A stretch of DNA of 46,378 nucleotides from Bacteroidota bacterium. Lineage in GTDB: Bacteria; Bacteroidota; Bacteroidia; Bacteroidales; P3. Location: the NCBI GenBank assembly GCA_023415495.1, contig JAEZKK010000028.1, positions 1-46,378 on the forward strand, given 5' to 3'. Under the pieces are notes generated by a model that was given only the letters and a program-made list of their open reading frames with translations, did no database searches and was not told the DNA's origin. Shown piece by piece: positions 1 to 6,881 of this stretch (positions are counted from its first letter, which is position 1; each line of letters opens with the position of its first letter). Both the position numbers and the translations under genes were made by a program.

Positions 1-9
1 TTATTTTTT

Positions 10-146
10 TCCTTGATAAAAATTTATTTTTCCTTGATATCTTTTCGAAGAAATTCAGTTTATTTTCAAGTAAATAGCTATTCTATCCCAATAGAATTTG
101 ATTCTACGAAAATAGAATCAAATTCCATTGGCGTAGAATTTGATTC
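10..146. repeat. Intergenic 21-bp-period palindrome array
   Basis: Cores of 11 bp recur every 21 bp: GAATTTGATTC at 94-104, its inverse GAATCAAATTC at 115-125, GAATTTGATTC again at 136-146, and a related AATAGCTATTC at 73-83. Further left, TCCTTGATA occurs at 10 and 31, again 21 bp apart. Each core is an imperfect palindrome (GAAT-N3-ATTC). A short open frame crosses this stretch, but it consists mostly of the repeat itself and is not credible as a gene. The gene this array might serve lies left of the window. Confidence 0.8.
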
Positions 147-253
147 CACAGCACCAAAACAAGGGTTTTTTCACCTAAGACTTGATTTTTATTTCTTAAT
201 ATTAACAATCCATATTGCAAAAGATTTTTCTATTTCGGAATTTGGGTTAAACC

Positions 254-291
254 AAAAAAAATACTGCTTCAACTAAGTAAAGCAGTATTTT
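254..291 (-). terminator. Terminator of the superoxide dismutase gene
   Basis: An 11-bp stem (AAATACTGCTT at 259-269 pairs with AAGCAGTATTT at 280-290) has a 10-nt loop. Read on the minus strand it is followed by an unbroken run of T. It lies about 30 bp past the dismutase stop codon. Confidence 0.8.
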
Positions 292-320
292 AAACCAATA
301 AAAAACTTTATATTAAAAGA

Positions 321-950
321 TTAAAATCTTTCTTCAATTTTCTTCCAGTCAAGAATTTCCCAGAATGACTCTAAATAAGCTGGTCTCTTATTTTGTTTGT
401 CTATATAATATGCATGCTCCCATACATCACAAACCATTAATGGAGTTTTACCCTGCCTAATTGGGTTCTCTGCATTAGAGGTTTGAATAATTTCTAATTT
501 GCCATTTCCGTCTTTTACCAACCATGCCCAACCTGAACCAAATAAAGTTAGAGCTGATGTAGTAAACTTACTCCTAAATTCTTCAAAAGAACCAAATTCC
601 TTAACAATTGCATCCATCAATTTTCCTGTAGGGAGTTTTTGAGGATTTGGAGAAAAACAATTCCAATAGAAAGTATGATTCCAAACCTGAGCAGCATTAT
701 TGAAAATACCTCCAGAGGACTTCATAACTATTTCTTCTAAACTAGCTTTCTCGAATTCTGTCCCAACAATTAATTTGTTTAAATTATCCACATAAGCTTG
801 GTGGTGTTTGCCGTAGTGATGTTCTATTGTACTTTTAGAAATGTTTGGCTCTAATGCATCCATTGAGTATGGTAGAGCAGGTAATGTAAATTGTGCCATA
901 ATACTTGTTTTTAAAATTAATAATGTTAGTAATAAAAATATCTTCTTCAT
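321..950 (-). CDS. sodB: Superoxide dismutase, Fe type, with apparent signal peptide
   Basis: Converts superoxide to hydrogen peroxide and oxygen. The four metal ligands of the Fe/Mn family are visible: His45, His92 (in WNHTFYW), Asp175 and His179 (in DVWEHAYY). Gln88, four residues before His92, is the second-sphere glutamine typical of iron enzymes, and FNNAAQVWNH matches the SodB pattern. The usual SodB start aligns with Met18. The frame continues upstream through MKKIFLLLTLLILKTSI, which has two lysines and a hydrophobic core ending in MAQ, like a Bacteroidota signal peptide. A -7 box at 977-984 puts the longer start inside the transcript, so I use it. The protein is then periplasmic; a cytoplasmic form from Met18 cannot be excluded. 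The gene is monocistronic. Confidence 0.93.
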   Translation of the reverse strand: MKKIFLLLTLLILKTSIMAQFTLPALPYSMDALEPNISKSTIEHHYGKHHQAYVDNLNKLIVGTEFEKASLEEIVMKSSGGIFNNAAQVWNHTFYWNCFSPNPQKLPTGKLMDAIVKEFGSFEEFRSKFTTSALTLFGSGWAWLVKDGNGKLEIIQTSNAENPIRQGKTPLMVCDVWEHAYYIDKQNKRPAYLESFWEILDWKKIEERF

Positions 951-976
951 ATTTATATTGTTTTGTTGTAATGAAA

Positions 977-984
977 CAAAGATA
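977..984 (-). promoter_or_regulatory. -7 box (TATCTTTG) of the superoxide dismutase gene
   Basis: Minus-strand TATCTTTG matches the Bacteroidota consensus TAnnTTTG. The expected transcript start is about 18 nt before the long ATG, so that start codon would lie within the mRNA. Confidence 0.6.
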
Positions 985-1363
985 AAAAGAAAAAGTTCAT
1001 TGCAAAGATATAATATTATTCTGCTTTTGTCAATACAAAATAATCTATATCCTCATTGAAAAATTCTATCCAATTCAATAATTAATATATTCACAAATTA
1101 TTTTATTACTTGCATATCAAAGAAATAACCTCAATTCAATATTTAATTAGTATTTAATTTAATCTCTTATTGCAAAACATAGAACAAGAGAGTTTAATCT
1201 CTGATATTATGATTATTACACAGTGTAAATAATAGAAAAAAAAGAAATTAAATTAGTAATTTTGAAATCTTTAAGTTTTAAAATTTGCCGGAGATAAAAA
1301 TAATAGCTAATTTTGGTGATTGAAATACGTAAAAATCATATTAATCACTAAAAACATAAAATA
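985..1363. other. Intergenic region upstream of the 2-oxoacid oxidoreductase operon
   Basis: No credible gene. Two points stand out: a perfect 6+1+6 palindrome TTACACAGTGTAA at 1216-1228, and a weak -7-like TAAAATTTGC at 1279-1288 that would leave a leader of about 70 nt before the ferredoxin gene. The palindrome lies about 50 bp upstream of that box, where an operator could sit. Confidence 0.5.
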
Positions 1364-1582
1364 ATGGCAATCAAAGGAGCAATTGTATTTGATGTAGAGC
1401 GATGCAAGGGTTGCGGTGTATGTATGCCAACATGCCCTAACCAAGTTATTGCTTTCTCAAAAAACGTAAATAGTAAGGGATATAACTATGCAGAGGCAAT
1501 AAATGACAACTGTATAGGTTGTACAAGCTGTGCAATGGTATGTCCTGATGGAGTAATCACTGTTTACAAAGTAAAAATATAA
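1364..1582 (+). CDS. vorD: 4Fe-4S ferredoxin subunit of 2-oxoacid:acceptor oxidoreductase (delta)
   Basis: A 72-residue protein with two complete four-cysteine cluster motifs: CKGCGVCMPTCP in the N-terminal third and CIGCTSCAMVCP near the C-terminus. It would carry electrons from the thiamine-diphosphate site of the oxidoreductase to external ferredoxin. First gene of a four-gene operon (delta, alpha, beta, gamma), 20 nt before the alpha subunit gene. The substrate (2-oxoglutarate, branched-chain 2-oxoacid or other) cannot be read from this subunit, so the vor symbol follows the common Bacteroidales naming for this gene order and could equally be korD. Confidence 0.85.
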   Translation: MAIKGAIVFDVERCKGCGVCMPTCPNQVIAFSKNVNSKGYNYAEAINDNCIGCTSCAMVCPDGVITVYKVKI

Positions 1583-1602
1583 ACGAATTAAATTCAATAA
1601 AA

Positions 1603-2688
1603 ATGGCAAAAGAGCTAAGATTAATGAAGGGTAATGAGGCTATTGCAGAAGCTGCAATACGCTCAGGTTGCGACGGATACTTCGGCTACCCTATCACTCC
1701 ACAATCAGAGGTTATGGAGCACCTTATGGCTGAAAAACCATGGGAAAAAACTGGTATGGTTGTTTTACAAGCAGAAAGCGAAACAGCTTCTATAAATATG
1801 GTATATGGTGGTGCAGGTGCAGGAAAGAAGGTAATGACATCTTCTTCTTCTCCTGGAGTAAGCCTTATGCAAGAAGGAATGACTTATTTAGCAGGTGCTG
1901 AGCTTCCTTGTTTAGTAGTTAATGTTGTTCGTGGAGGTCCAGGTCTTGGAACAATACAACCTTCTCAAGCAGACTATTTCCAAACTGTTAAGGGTGGTGG
2001 ACACGGCGATTATCGTCTTTTCACATTAGCCCCAGCAACTGTTCAAGAAATGTACGATTTTGTATTCCTTGGATGGGAAATGGCTTATAAATATCGTAAT
2101 CCAGTTATGATACTTTCTGACGGAGCAATTGGTCAAGTTATGGAAAAACTATATGTAACTGACTATATTCCACGTTGGACTGATAAAGAAATTGCAGAAA
2201 AATGTCCTTGGGCAACTTACGGAAAACCTGAATCAAGAAACCATAATATAATAACATCTTTGGAATTAGAGGCTCCAAAACAAGAAGAACACAACCACAA
2301 ACTTCAAGCAAAATATGCTAAGATGGAAGAGGACGAGGTTCGTTTTGAGATGATAAACTGCGAAGATGCTGATTATGTATTTGTAGCTTATGGTTCAAGT
2401 GCTCGTATTTCAGAAAAAGCTATGCAATTAGGAAGAGAAAAAGGAATTAAAGTAGGTCTTCTACGCCCAATCACCCTATTCCCTTTCCCAAAGAAACAAA
2501 TTGCTGAACTTTCTAAGAGAGTAAAGGGATTATTATCTGTTGAAATGAGTGCAGGGCAAATGGTTGAAGATGTAAGATTGGCTGCTGAATTCCGTTGCCC
2601 TGTTGAACATTACGGTCGCTATGGTGGTGTTATTCCAACTCCACATGAAGTATTAGCAGCATTAGAAGAAAAATTAATTAAAGCTTAA
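1603..2688 (+). CDS. vorB: 2-oxoacid:ferredoxin oxidoreductase alpha subunit
   Basis: 361 residues covering the pyrimidine-binding fold and transketolase-C-like domain of 2-oxoacid:ferredoxin oxidoreductases. Near the start are the alpha-subunit hallmarks GYPITPQSEVMEHL and, later, QAESETASINMVYG; the C-terminal part has LLRPITLFPFP, typical of the domain behind the active site. With the beta subunit it oxidatively decarboxylates a 2-oxoacid to acyl-CoA while reducing ferredoxin. It runs straight into the beta gene (4-nt gap), so the two are surely co-transcribed. VorB is the usual name for this form in Bacteroidales; KorA is the alternative if 2-oxoglutarate is the substrate. Confidence 0.9.
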   Translation: MAKELRLMKGNEAIAEAAIRSGCDGYFGYPITPQSEVMEHLMAEKPWEKTGMVVLQAESETASINMVYGGAGAGKKVMTSSSSPGVSLMQEGMTYLAGAELPCLVVNVVRGGPGLGTIQPSQADYFQTVKGGGHGDYRLFTLAPATVQEMYDFVFLGWEMAYKYRNPVMILSDGAIGQVMEKLYVTDYIPRWTDKEIAEKCPWATYGKPESRNHNIITSLELEAPKQEEHNHKLQAKYAKMEEDEVRFEMINCEDADYVFVAYGSSARISEKAMQLGREKGIKVGLLRPITLFPFPKKQIAELSKRVKGLLSVEMSAGQMVEDVRLAAEFRCPVEHYGRYGGVIPTPHEVLAALEEKLIKA

Positions 2689-2692
2689 GAAC

Positions 2693-3472
2693 ATGTTTAA
2701 TCCAGATATAATTAAACCAGAAAACTTGGTTTATAAAAGAACATCGGTGCTTACAGAAAATGTATTGCACTATTGCCCAGGCTGTGGTCATGGTACTATC
2801 CATCGTATTATTGCAGAAGTAATAGAAGAAATGGGCATTCAAGATAAGGCAATATGTATAGCTCCAGTTGGATGCTCAGTATTGGCTTATAATTATTTCA
2901 ACGTTGACTCTCAAGGAGCAGCACACGGACGTGCACCAGCAATTGCAACAGCAGTTCAACGCCTTATGCCAGATCACCACACTTTTACATATCAGGGAGA
3001 TGGAGACTTAGCAGCAATAGGTACTGCTGAAACAATACATGCATGTAACCGTGGGGAAAACATTGTAATGATTTTCGTAAATAATGGTATTTATGGAATG
3101 ACAGGAGGTCAAATGGCTCCTACTACCCTTGTAGGTATGAAGAGTTCGACATCTCCTTATGGTCGTGATGTAGCTTTAAATGGACATCCATTAAAAATCA
3201 CTGAACTATTAGTAGATTTACCAGGAACATATTTTGTTACTCGTCAATCAGTTCAAAGTGCAGCTGCAGTAAGAAAGACTAAAAAAGCAATTCGCCAAGC
3301 ATTCGAAAACCAAAAAGCTAAGAAAGGTACATCATTCATAGAAGTTGTATCAAACTGTAATTCTGGTTGGAAAATGACTCCTGTAAAGGCTAATAAATGG
3401 ATGGAAGAGAATATGTTCCCATTCTATCCACTTGGAGACATGAAAGTAGATGGACAAAAAGTAAGTAAATAA
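2693..3472 (+). CDS. vorA: 2-oxoacid:ferredoxin oxidoreductase beta subunit (thiamine diphosphate binding)
   Basis: 259 residues. CPGCGHG near residue 28 and the GDGDLAAIG ... NNGIYGMTGGQMAPTT region form the thiamine-diphosphate and Mg2+ binding site of the family. It supplies the catalytic cofactor for decarboxylating the 2-oxoacid bound with the alpha subunit. Length and motifs are complete. It sits 4 nt after alpha and 19 nt before gamma. Substrate assignment stays open (valine-type 2-oxoacid or 2-oxoglutarate). In this organism it could yield succinyl-CoA or branched acyl-CoA next to the methylmalonyl-CoA genes downstream, but that link is only positional. Confidence 0.9.
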   Translation: MFNPDIIKPENLVYKRTSVLTENVLHYCPGCGHGTIHRIIAEVIEEMGIQDKAICIAPVGCSVLAYNYFNVDSQGAAHGRAPAIATAVQRLMPDHHTFTYQGDGDLAAIGTAETIHACNRGENIVMIFVNNGIYGMTGGQMAPTTLVGMKSSTSPYGRDVALNGHPLKITELLVDLPGTYFVTRQSVQSAAAVRKTKKAIRQAFENQKAKKGTSFIEVVSNCNSGWKMTPVKANKWMEENMFPFYPLGDMKVDGQKVSK

Positions 3473-3491
3473 CCCTTAAAAACTCAAAACA

Positions 3492-4043
3492 ATGACAGAA
3501 GAAATCATAATAGCAGGTTTTGGAGGACAAGGAGTTTTATCTATGGGTAAAATCCTTGCTTACTCAGGACTAATGCAAAATAAAGAAGTTAGTTGGATGC
3601 CATCTTACGGGCCAGAAATGCGTGGAGGTACTGCAAATGTATCAGTAATTATTTCTGACGAAAGAATTTCATCTCCAATGATTAGCGTATTCGATACAGC
3701 AATCATACTTAACCAACAATCATTAGATAAATTCGAAAAATCAGTAAAACCAGGAGGAGTATTATTATACGACCCTAATGGAATTATTAAGCCACCAACA
3801 AGAACAGATATTAATATCTACAAGGTAGCTGCAACTGAAAAAGCATCAGAATTAGGACTTGCAAAAGTATTTAATATGATAGTACTTGGAGCTTTCTTAC
3901 AAGTTAAGCCAGTTGTTACTGAAGAATTTATAGAAAAAGGATTAATGAAATCCCTTCCAGAACGTCATCATGGATTAATCCCTGAAAACCTTAAGGCAGT
4001 TCAAACAGGTAAGGAAATAGTTGAAACCCTTCGCACTTTGTAA
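3492..4043 (+). CDS. vorC: 2-oxoacid:ferredoxin oxidoreductase gamma subunit
   Basis: 183 residues with the gamma-family nucleotide-binding start IIAGFGGQGVLSMGKILAYSG and the SYGPEMRGGTANVSV motif about 30 residues further on. This subunit completes the complex and is involved in CoA binding in the family. It is the last gene of the operon: a strong hairpin terminator follows about 40 bp after the stop. The four genes have the same order and tight spacing seen in other Bacteroidota. Confidence 0.9.
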   Translation: MTEEIIIAGFGGQGVLSMGKILAYSGLMQNKEVSWMPSYGPEMRGGTANVSVIISDERISSPMISVFDTAIILNQQSLDKFEKSVKPGGVLLYDPNGIIKPPTRTDINIYKVAATEKASELGLAKVFNMIVLGAFLQVKPVVTEEFIEKGLMKSLPERHHGLIPENLKAVQTGKEIVETLRTL

Positions 4044-4084
4044 ATAATTGAAGTATTAAGTTAATCAAACAACTATTCAATAAT

Positions 4085-4120
4085 AAAAGCTCCATTTACT
4101 AAATGTATCTGGAGCTTTTT
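4085..4120 (+). terminator. Terminator of the 2-oxoacid oxidoreductase operon
   Basis: A 10-bp perfect stem (AAAAGCTCCA at 4085-4094, TGGAGCTTTT at 4110-4119) with a 15-nt loop ends in a T run on the plus strand. Confidence 0.85.
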
Positions 4121-4196
4121 CAATTTAAATAAATATATTCATTGTTATCCGGTAAAAATCCAAAACACCAATATTCATTTAACAAAATATTTCTGC

Positions 4197-4238
4197 AAAA
4201 AAAGAGAGACTGCCTCGTGAATTATGAGACAGCCTCTT
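4197..4238 (-). terminator. Terminator of the methylmalonyl-CoA decarboxylase operon
   Basis: On the minus strand GAGGCTGTCTC (4236-4226) pairs with GAGGCAGTCTC (4216-4206) through nine Watson-Crick and two G-U pairs, followed by TCTTTTTTT. The wobble pairs work only in the minus-strand RNA, which fixes the direction. It lies just past the oadB stop. Confidence 0.85.
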
Positions 4239-4280
4239 ATTTGGATTTAAACTAATTAGTAAATAATCAGTAAAGTTTTC

Positions 4281-5453
4281 TTAGTATAGGAAACTAAGTA
4301 AGATACCTGCTGCTACTGCCGAGCCGATAACTCCTGCAACGTTAGGTCCCATAGCATGCATTAATAAGTGGTTTGACTTATCGTATTCTAAACCTATTAC
4401 TTGAGATACACGTGCAGAGTCTGGCACTGCCGAAACTCCTGAGTTCCCTATTAATGGATTTATCTTGTTTCCTTCTTTCAAGAATAAATTCATTAATTTT
4501 ACAAATAACACACCTGCCGCTGTTGCTACTACGAAACTTGCTGCTCCAAGGGCAAATATACCTATTGACTTACCTGTTAAGAATGTAGTTGCCTGAGTAG
4601 AACATCCAACTGTTAATCCAATTAGAATTGTTACAATATCAATAATTGGACCTGAGGCTGCAGAGGCTAAACGTTTAGTAACTCCGGATTCTTTAAGCAA
4701 ATTCCCGAAAAATATCATACCAAGTAGAGGAAGACCTGATGGAACAATGGTTCCTGTTAGGAATAATCCAAGTATTGGGAAGATTATTTTTTCAGTTTTT
4801 GTTACAGGTCTTGGTGGTTTCATCCTGATTACTCTTTCTTTTTTATTAGTTAGAATTCTCATAATAGGAGGTTGGATTACCGGCACTAACGCCATATAGG
4901 AGTAAGCAGACACTGCAATTGCTCCCATTAACTCTGGGGCTAATTTAGATGCAATAAAGATTGCTGTTGGACCATCTGCACCTCCAATAATACCAATAGC
5001 TCCAGCCTCAGCAGGATTAAACCCTAATAAAAGAGCACATGCATAGGCTCCAAAGATTCCAAATTGAGCTGCTGCTCCAATAAAGAGTAGTTTTGGATTA
5101 GATAATAGGGCAGAAAAGTCTGTCATAGCTCCAATTCCTAAGAAAATTAAAGGGGGATACCATCCGTTTTGTACCCCATGGTAAAGAATATTCAAAACCG
5201 AACCTTTTTCATGAATCCCGACCATTAATCCAGGATAAAAAGGGATATTTCCTATTAATATCCCAAATCCAATTGGAACAAGTAAAAGTGGTTCGTATTC
5301 TTTAGTAATTGCAAGATATATAAATACAAGTCCTATCAAAATCATTATCATGTGTCCTAAGGTAAAATTCCCATAGGAAGTATACATGAAAAAGGTTTGT
5401 AATTGAGCCTGTACAAAATCCAAAAAACCTACGGATGATTGTAATGCTGTCAT
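4281..5453 (-). CDS. oadB: Na+-transporting carboxylic acid decarboxylase, beta subunit
   Basis: A 390-residue membrane protein of the OadB/MmdB/GcdB family. It couples decarboxylation of the carboxybiotin carried by the small biotin protein to Na+ export. Around ten hydrophobic segments are visible. The family motif GIIGGADGPTAIF (around residue 155) contains the conserved aspartate used for Na+ binding, and GLTVGCSTQATTF lies in the C-terminal half. Last gene of the operon, starting 3 nt after the biotin protein. With a carboxyltransferase subunit of the methylmalonyl type upstream, methylmalonyl-CoA is the likelier substrate than oxaloacetate, so mmdB is an equally good symbol. Confidence 0.93.
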   Translation of the reverse strand: MTALQSSVGFLDFVQAQLQTFFMYTSYGNFTLGHMIMILIGLVFIYLAITKEYEPLLLVPIGFGILIGNIPFYPGLMVGIHEKGSVLNILYHGVQNGWYPPLIFLGIGAMTDFSALLSNPKLLFIGAAAQFGIFGAYACALLLGFNPAEAGAIGIIGGADGPTAIFIASKLAPELMGAIAVSAYSYMALVPVIQPPIMRILTNKKERVIRMKPPRPVTKTEKIIFPILGLFLTGTIVPSGLPLLGMIFFGNLLKESGVTKRLASAASGPIIDIVTILIGLTVGCSTQATTFLTGKSIGIFALGAASFVVATAAGVLFVKLMNLFLKEGNKINPLIGNSGVSAVPDSARVSQVIGLEYDKSNHLLMHAMGPNVAGVIGSAVAAGILLSFLY

Positions 5454-5456
5454 TTA

Positions 5457-5885
5457 TTATTCTCCTATCATTATTAGTACATCGCCTTCCATTACAGCGT
5501 CACCCTGACGTACTTTAATTTCTGAAATTACTCCTTCCAAATCTGAGTCTATATTGTTTTCCATCTTCATTGCCTCAAGCATTAAAAGTTTCTGACCTAT
5601 CTTAACTGTGTCTCCTACCTTAACGTAAACATCAAGGACTGTACCTGGAAGTGGTGATTTTATTGAGTTTACTCCTGCCTTTGTTTTTGGAGTAGGAGAA
5701 CTATCAGTCGAAGGAACAGCAGCTGTTCTTACTAATTTTGGAGTTTTTGGAGCCTGTTTGATTTCCTTATCAACTTTTACAGTATAAGGTGTTCCATTTA
5801 ATTCTAATTGGATTGTCTGATCCTCAACACTATTAATATCTACTGTATAATTGGTGCCGTTAATATTGAATTTATAGTTTTTCAT
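5457..5885 (-). CDS. mmdC: Biotin carrier subunit of the decarboxylase (gamma/BCCP-like)
   Basis: 142 residues: an N-terminal beta-rich part, a proline/lysine/threonine-rich linker (about 45-75) and a C-terminal biotinyl domain. The EAMKMEN motif near residue 107 holds the lysine to be biotinylated. The domain swings the carboxyl group from the carboxyltransferase to the membrane beta subunit. The flexible linker matches known biotin carrier subunits. It lies between the OadG-type and beta subunit genes with only 3 nt to the next gene, so expression is coupled. Confidence 0.88.
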   Translation of the reverse strand: MKNYKFNINGTNYTVDINSVEDQTIQLELNGTPYTVKVDKEIKQAPKTPKLVRTAAVPSTDSSPTPKTKAGVNSIKSPLPGTVLDVYVKVGDTVKIGQKLLMLEAMKMENNIDSDLEGVISEIKVRQGDAVMEGDVLIMIGE

Positions 5886-5898
5886 GCTAATTTTTTAT

Positions 5899-6846
5899 TT
5901 ATCGTTTATAAACATTCATATTATACAATTTTGAACTCCAAGGAGAATAGGTCTTTTGAACCTTATTTATCGTTAGTATAGTATTTTCCTCGTCGTGTAG
6001 TTCTGAATTGTACATGTAAATAGCAGCGGCAATTGCTGCAAACTCTTCTCCACTAATATCAGAAGGTTTCTTTATTGGAGTTGTACTAATAGATTCCTCA
6101 CCCTTCATAGCCTTTTTAGCCTTAGCATTTTGGTAAGCAAATAGTATTTTGGTTTCTCCTTTAAGTACAAATATCATCACAAGTAAAGTAAGGAATACTG
6201 TACTCATAGCAATCACTGTAAGCCCTATCCCCCATGGGTCTTGAGCTAATATCTCTTCTGATTTTTTAGGTTTTTTATAGTGGAATGAGCTTGAACCCTC
6301 AACGCTTAGATTATCGAATCCTTTAGATGCGTCTATTATAAATAAGTCATATCCCGTAGGGTTTTCTCCAGCAATATAAAGTTTTTTAACACTTGAATCA
6401 TAGCTAAATGCTGAGGCTGCTCCATTGAAACGAAATTCCTCTAAAATCTTCCCATCCAAGTCTGTTAATCTAACCATAGAGCTATCTCTACTTGAGGCAA
6501 GATATACAATATGACCTTCATAAATAGCTACACTCATTGGTCTAAAAATAAAAGCTACATCGTGTCTTCCTGCAATCTGGTCAATTAGAAATTGTTTATT
6601 CTTAAGCACTCTTTGTTTCTGACCATTTATCGTAGTATCCACCATCTTAATAATCTCAAATGTGTTTTCATTTGAATTAAGGGCTGCAAAGGTTTGAGTC
6701 TTTGAATCTACTGCGAAATGTTGGGCAACCAAAGGGTCATAAGAATTATTCTCAATAACCTCCATTTGGGCATCTTGTGAGAAACCTAAAGTAGAAATTA
6801 GCAAGAATATATAACCTGAAACTATCTTTAATATGTTTTTTTTCAT
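5899..6846 (-). CDS. OadG-family decarboxylase subunit with large N-terminal extracytoplasmic domain
   Basis: 315 residues. An N-terminal signal-type segment ends near residue 24 (TLGFSQDA). A beta-strand-rich domain of about 165 residues follows, then one strong membrane segment (about 204-229, GIGLTVIAMSTVFLTLLVMI) and a cytoplasmic tail. The membrane segment and tail correspond to the small delta subunit (OadG/MmdD) that anchors and stabilises the pump. Classical OadG is only about 80 residues; the long form with an outward-facing domain is what I expect in Bacteroidales. The function of that domain is unknown to me. It sits between the carboxyltransferase and biotin carrier genes. Confidence 0.8.
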   Translation of the reverse strand: MKKNILKIVSGYIFLLISTLGFSQDAQMEVIENNSYDPLVAQHFAVDSKTQTFAALNSNENTFEIIKMVDTTINGQKQRVLKNKQFLIDQIAGRHDVAFIFRPMSVAIYEGHIVYLASSRDSSMVRLTDLDGKILEEFRFNGAASAFSYDSSVKKLYIAGENPTGYDLFIIDASKGFDNLSVEGSSSFHYKKPKKSEEILAQDPWGIGLTVIAMSTVFLTLLVMIFVLKGETKILFAYQNAKAKKAMKGEESISTTPIKKPSDISGEEFAAIAAAIYMYNSELHDEENTILTINKVQKTYSPWSSKLYNMNVYKR

Positions 6847-6881
6847 TTTTTTCCTTTCACTTTATTTATTCAGAATTAGGA

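Noticed and set aside
13..276. 87-codon open frame at the left edge
   Set aside because: It is mostly composed of the 21-bp repeat units and shows no protein-like pattern; 21 is divisible by 3, so a repeat of this period easily stays open.
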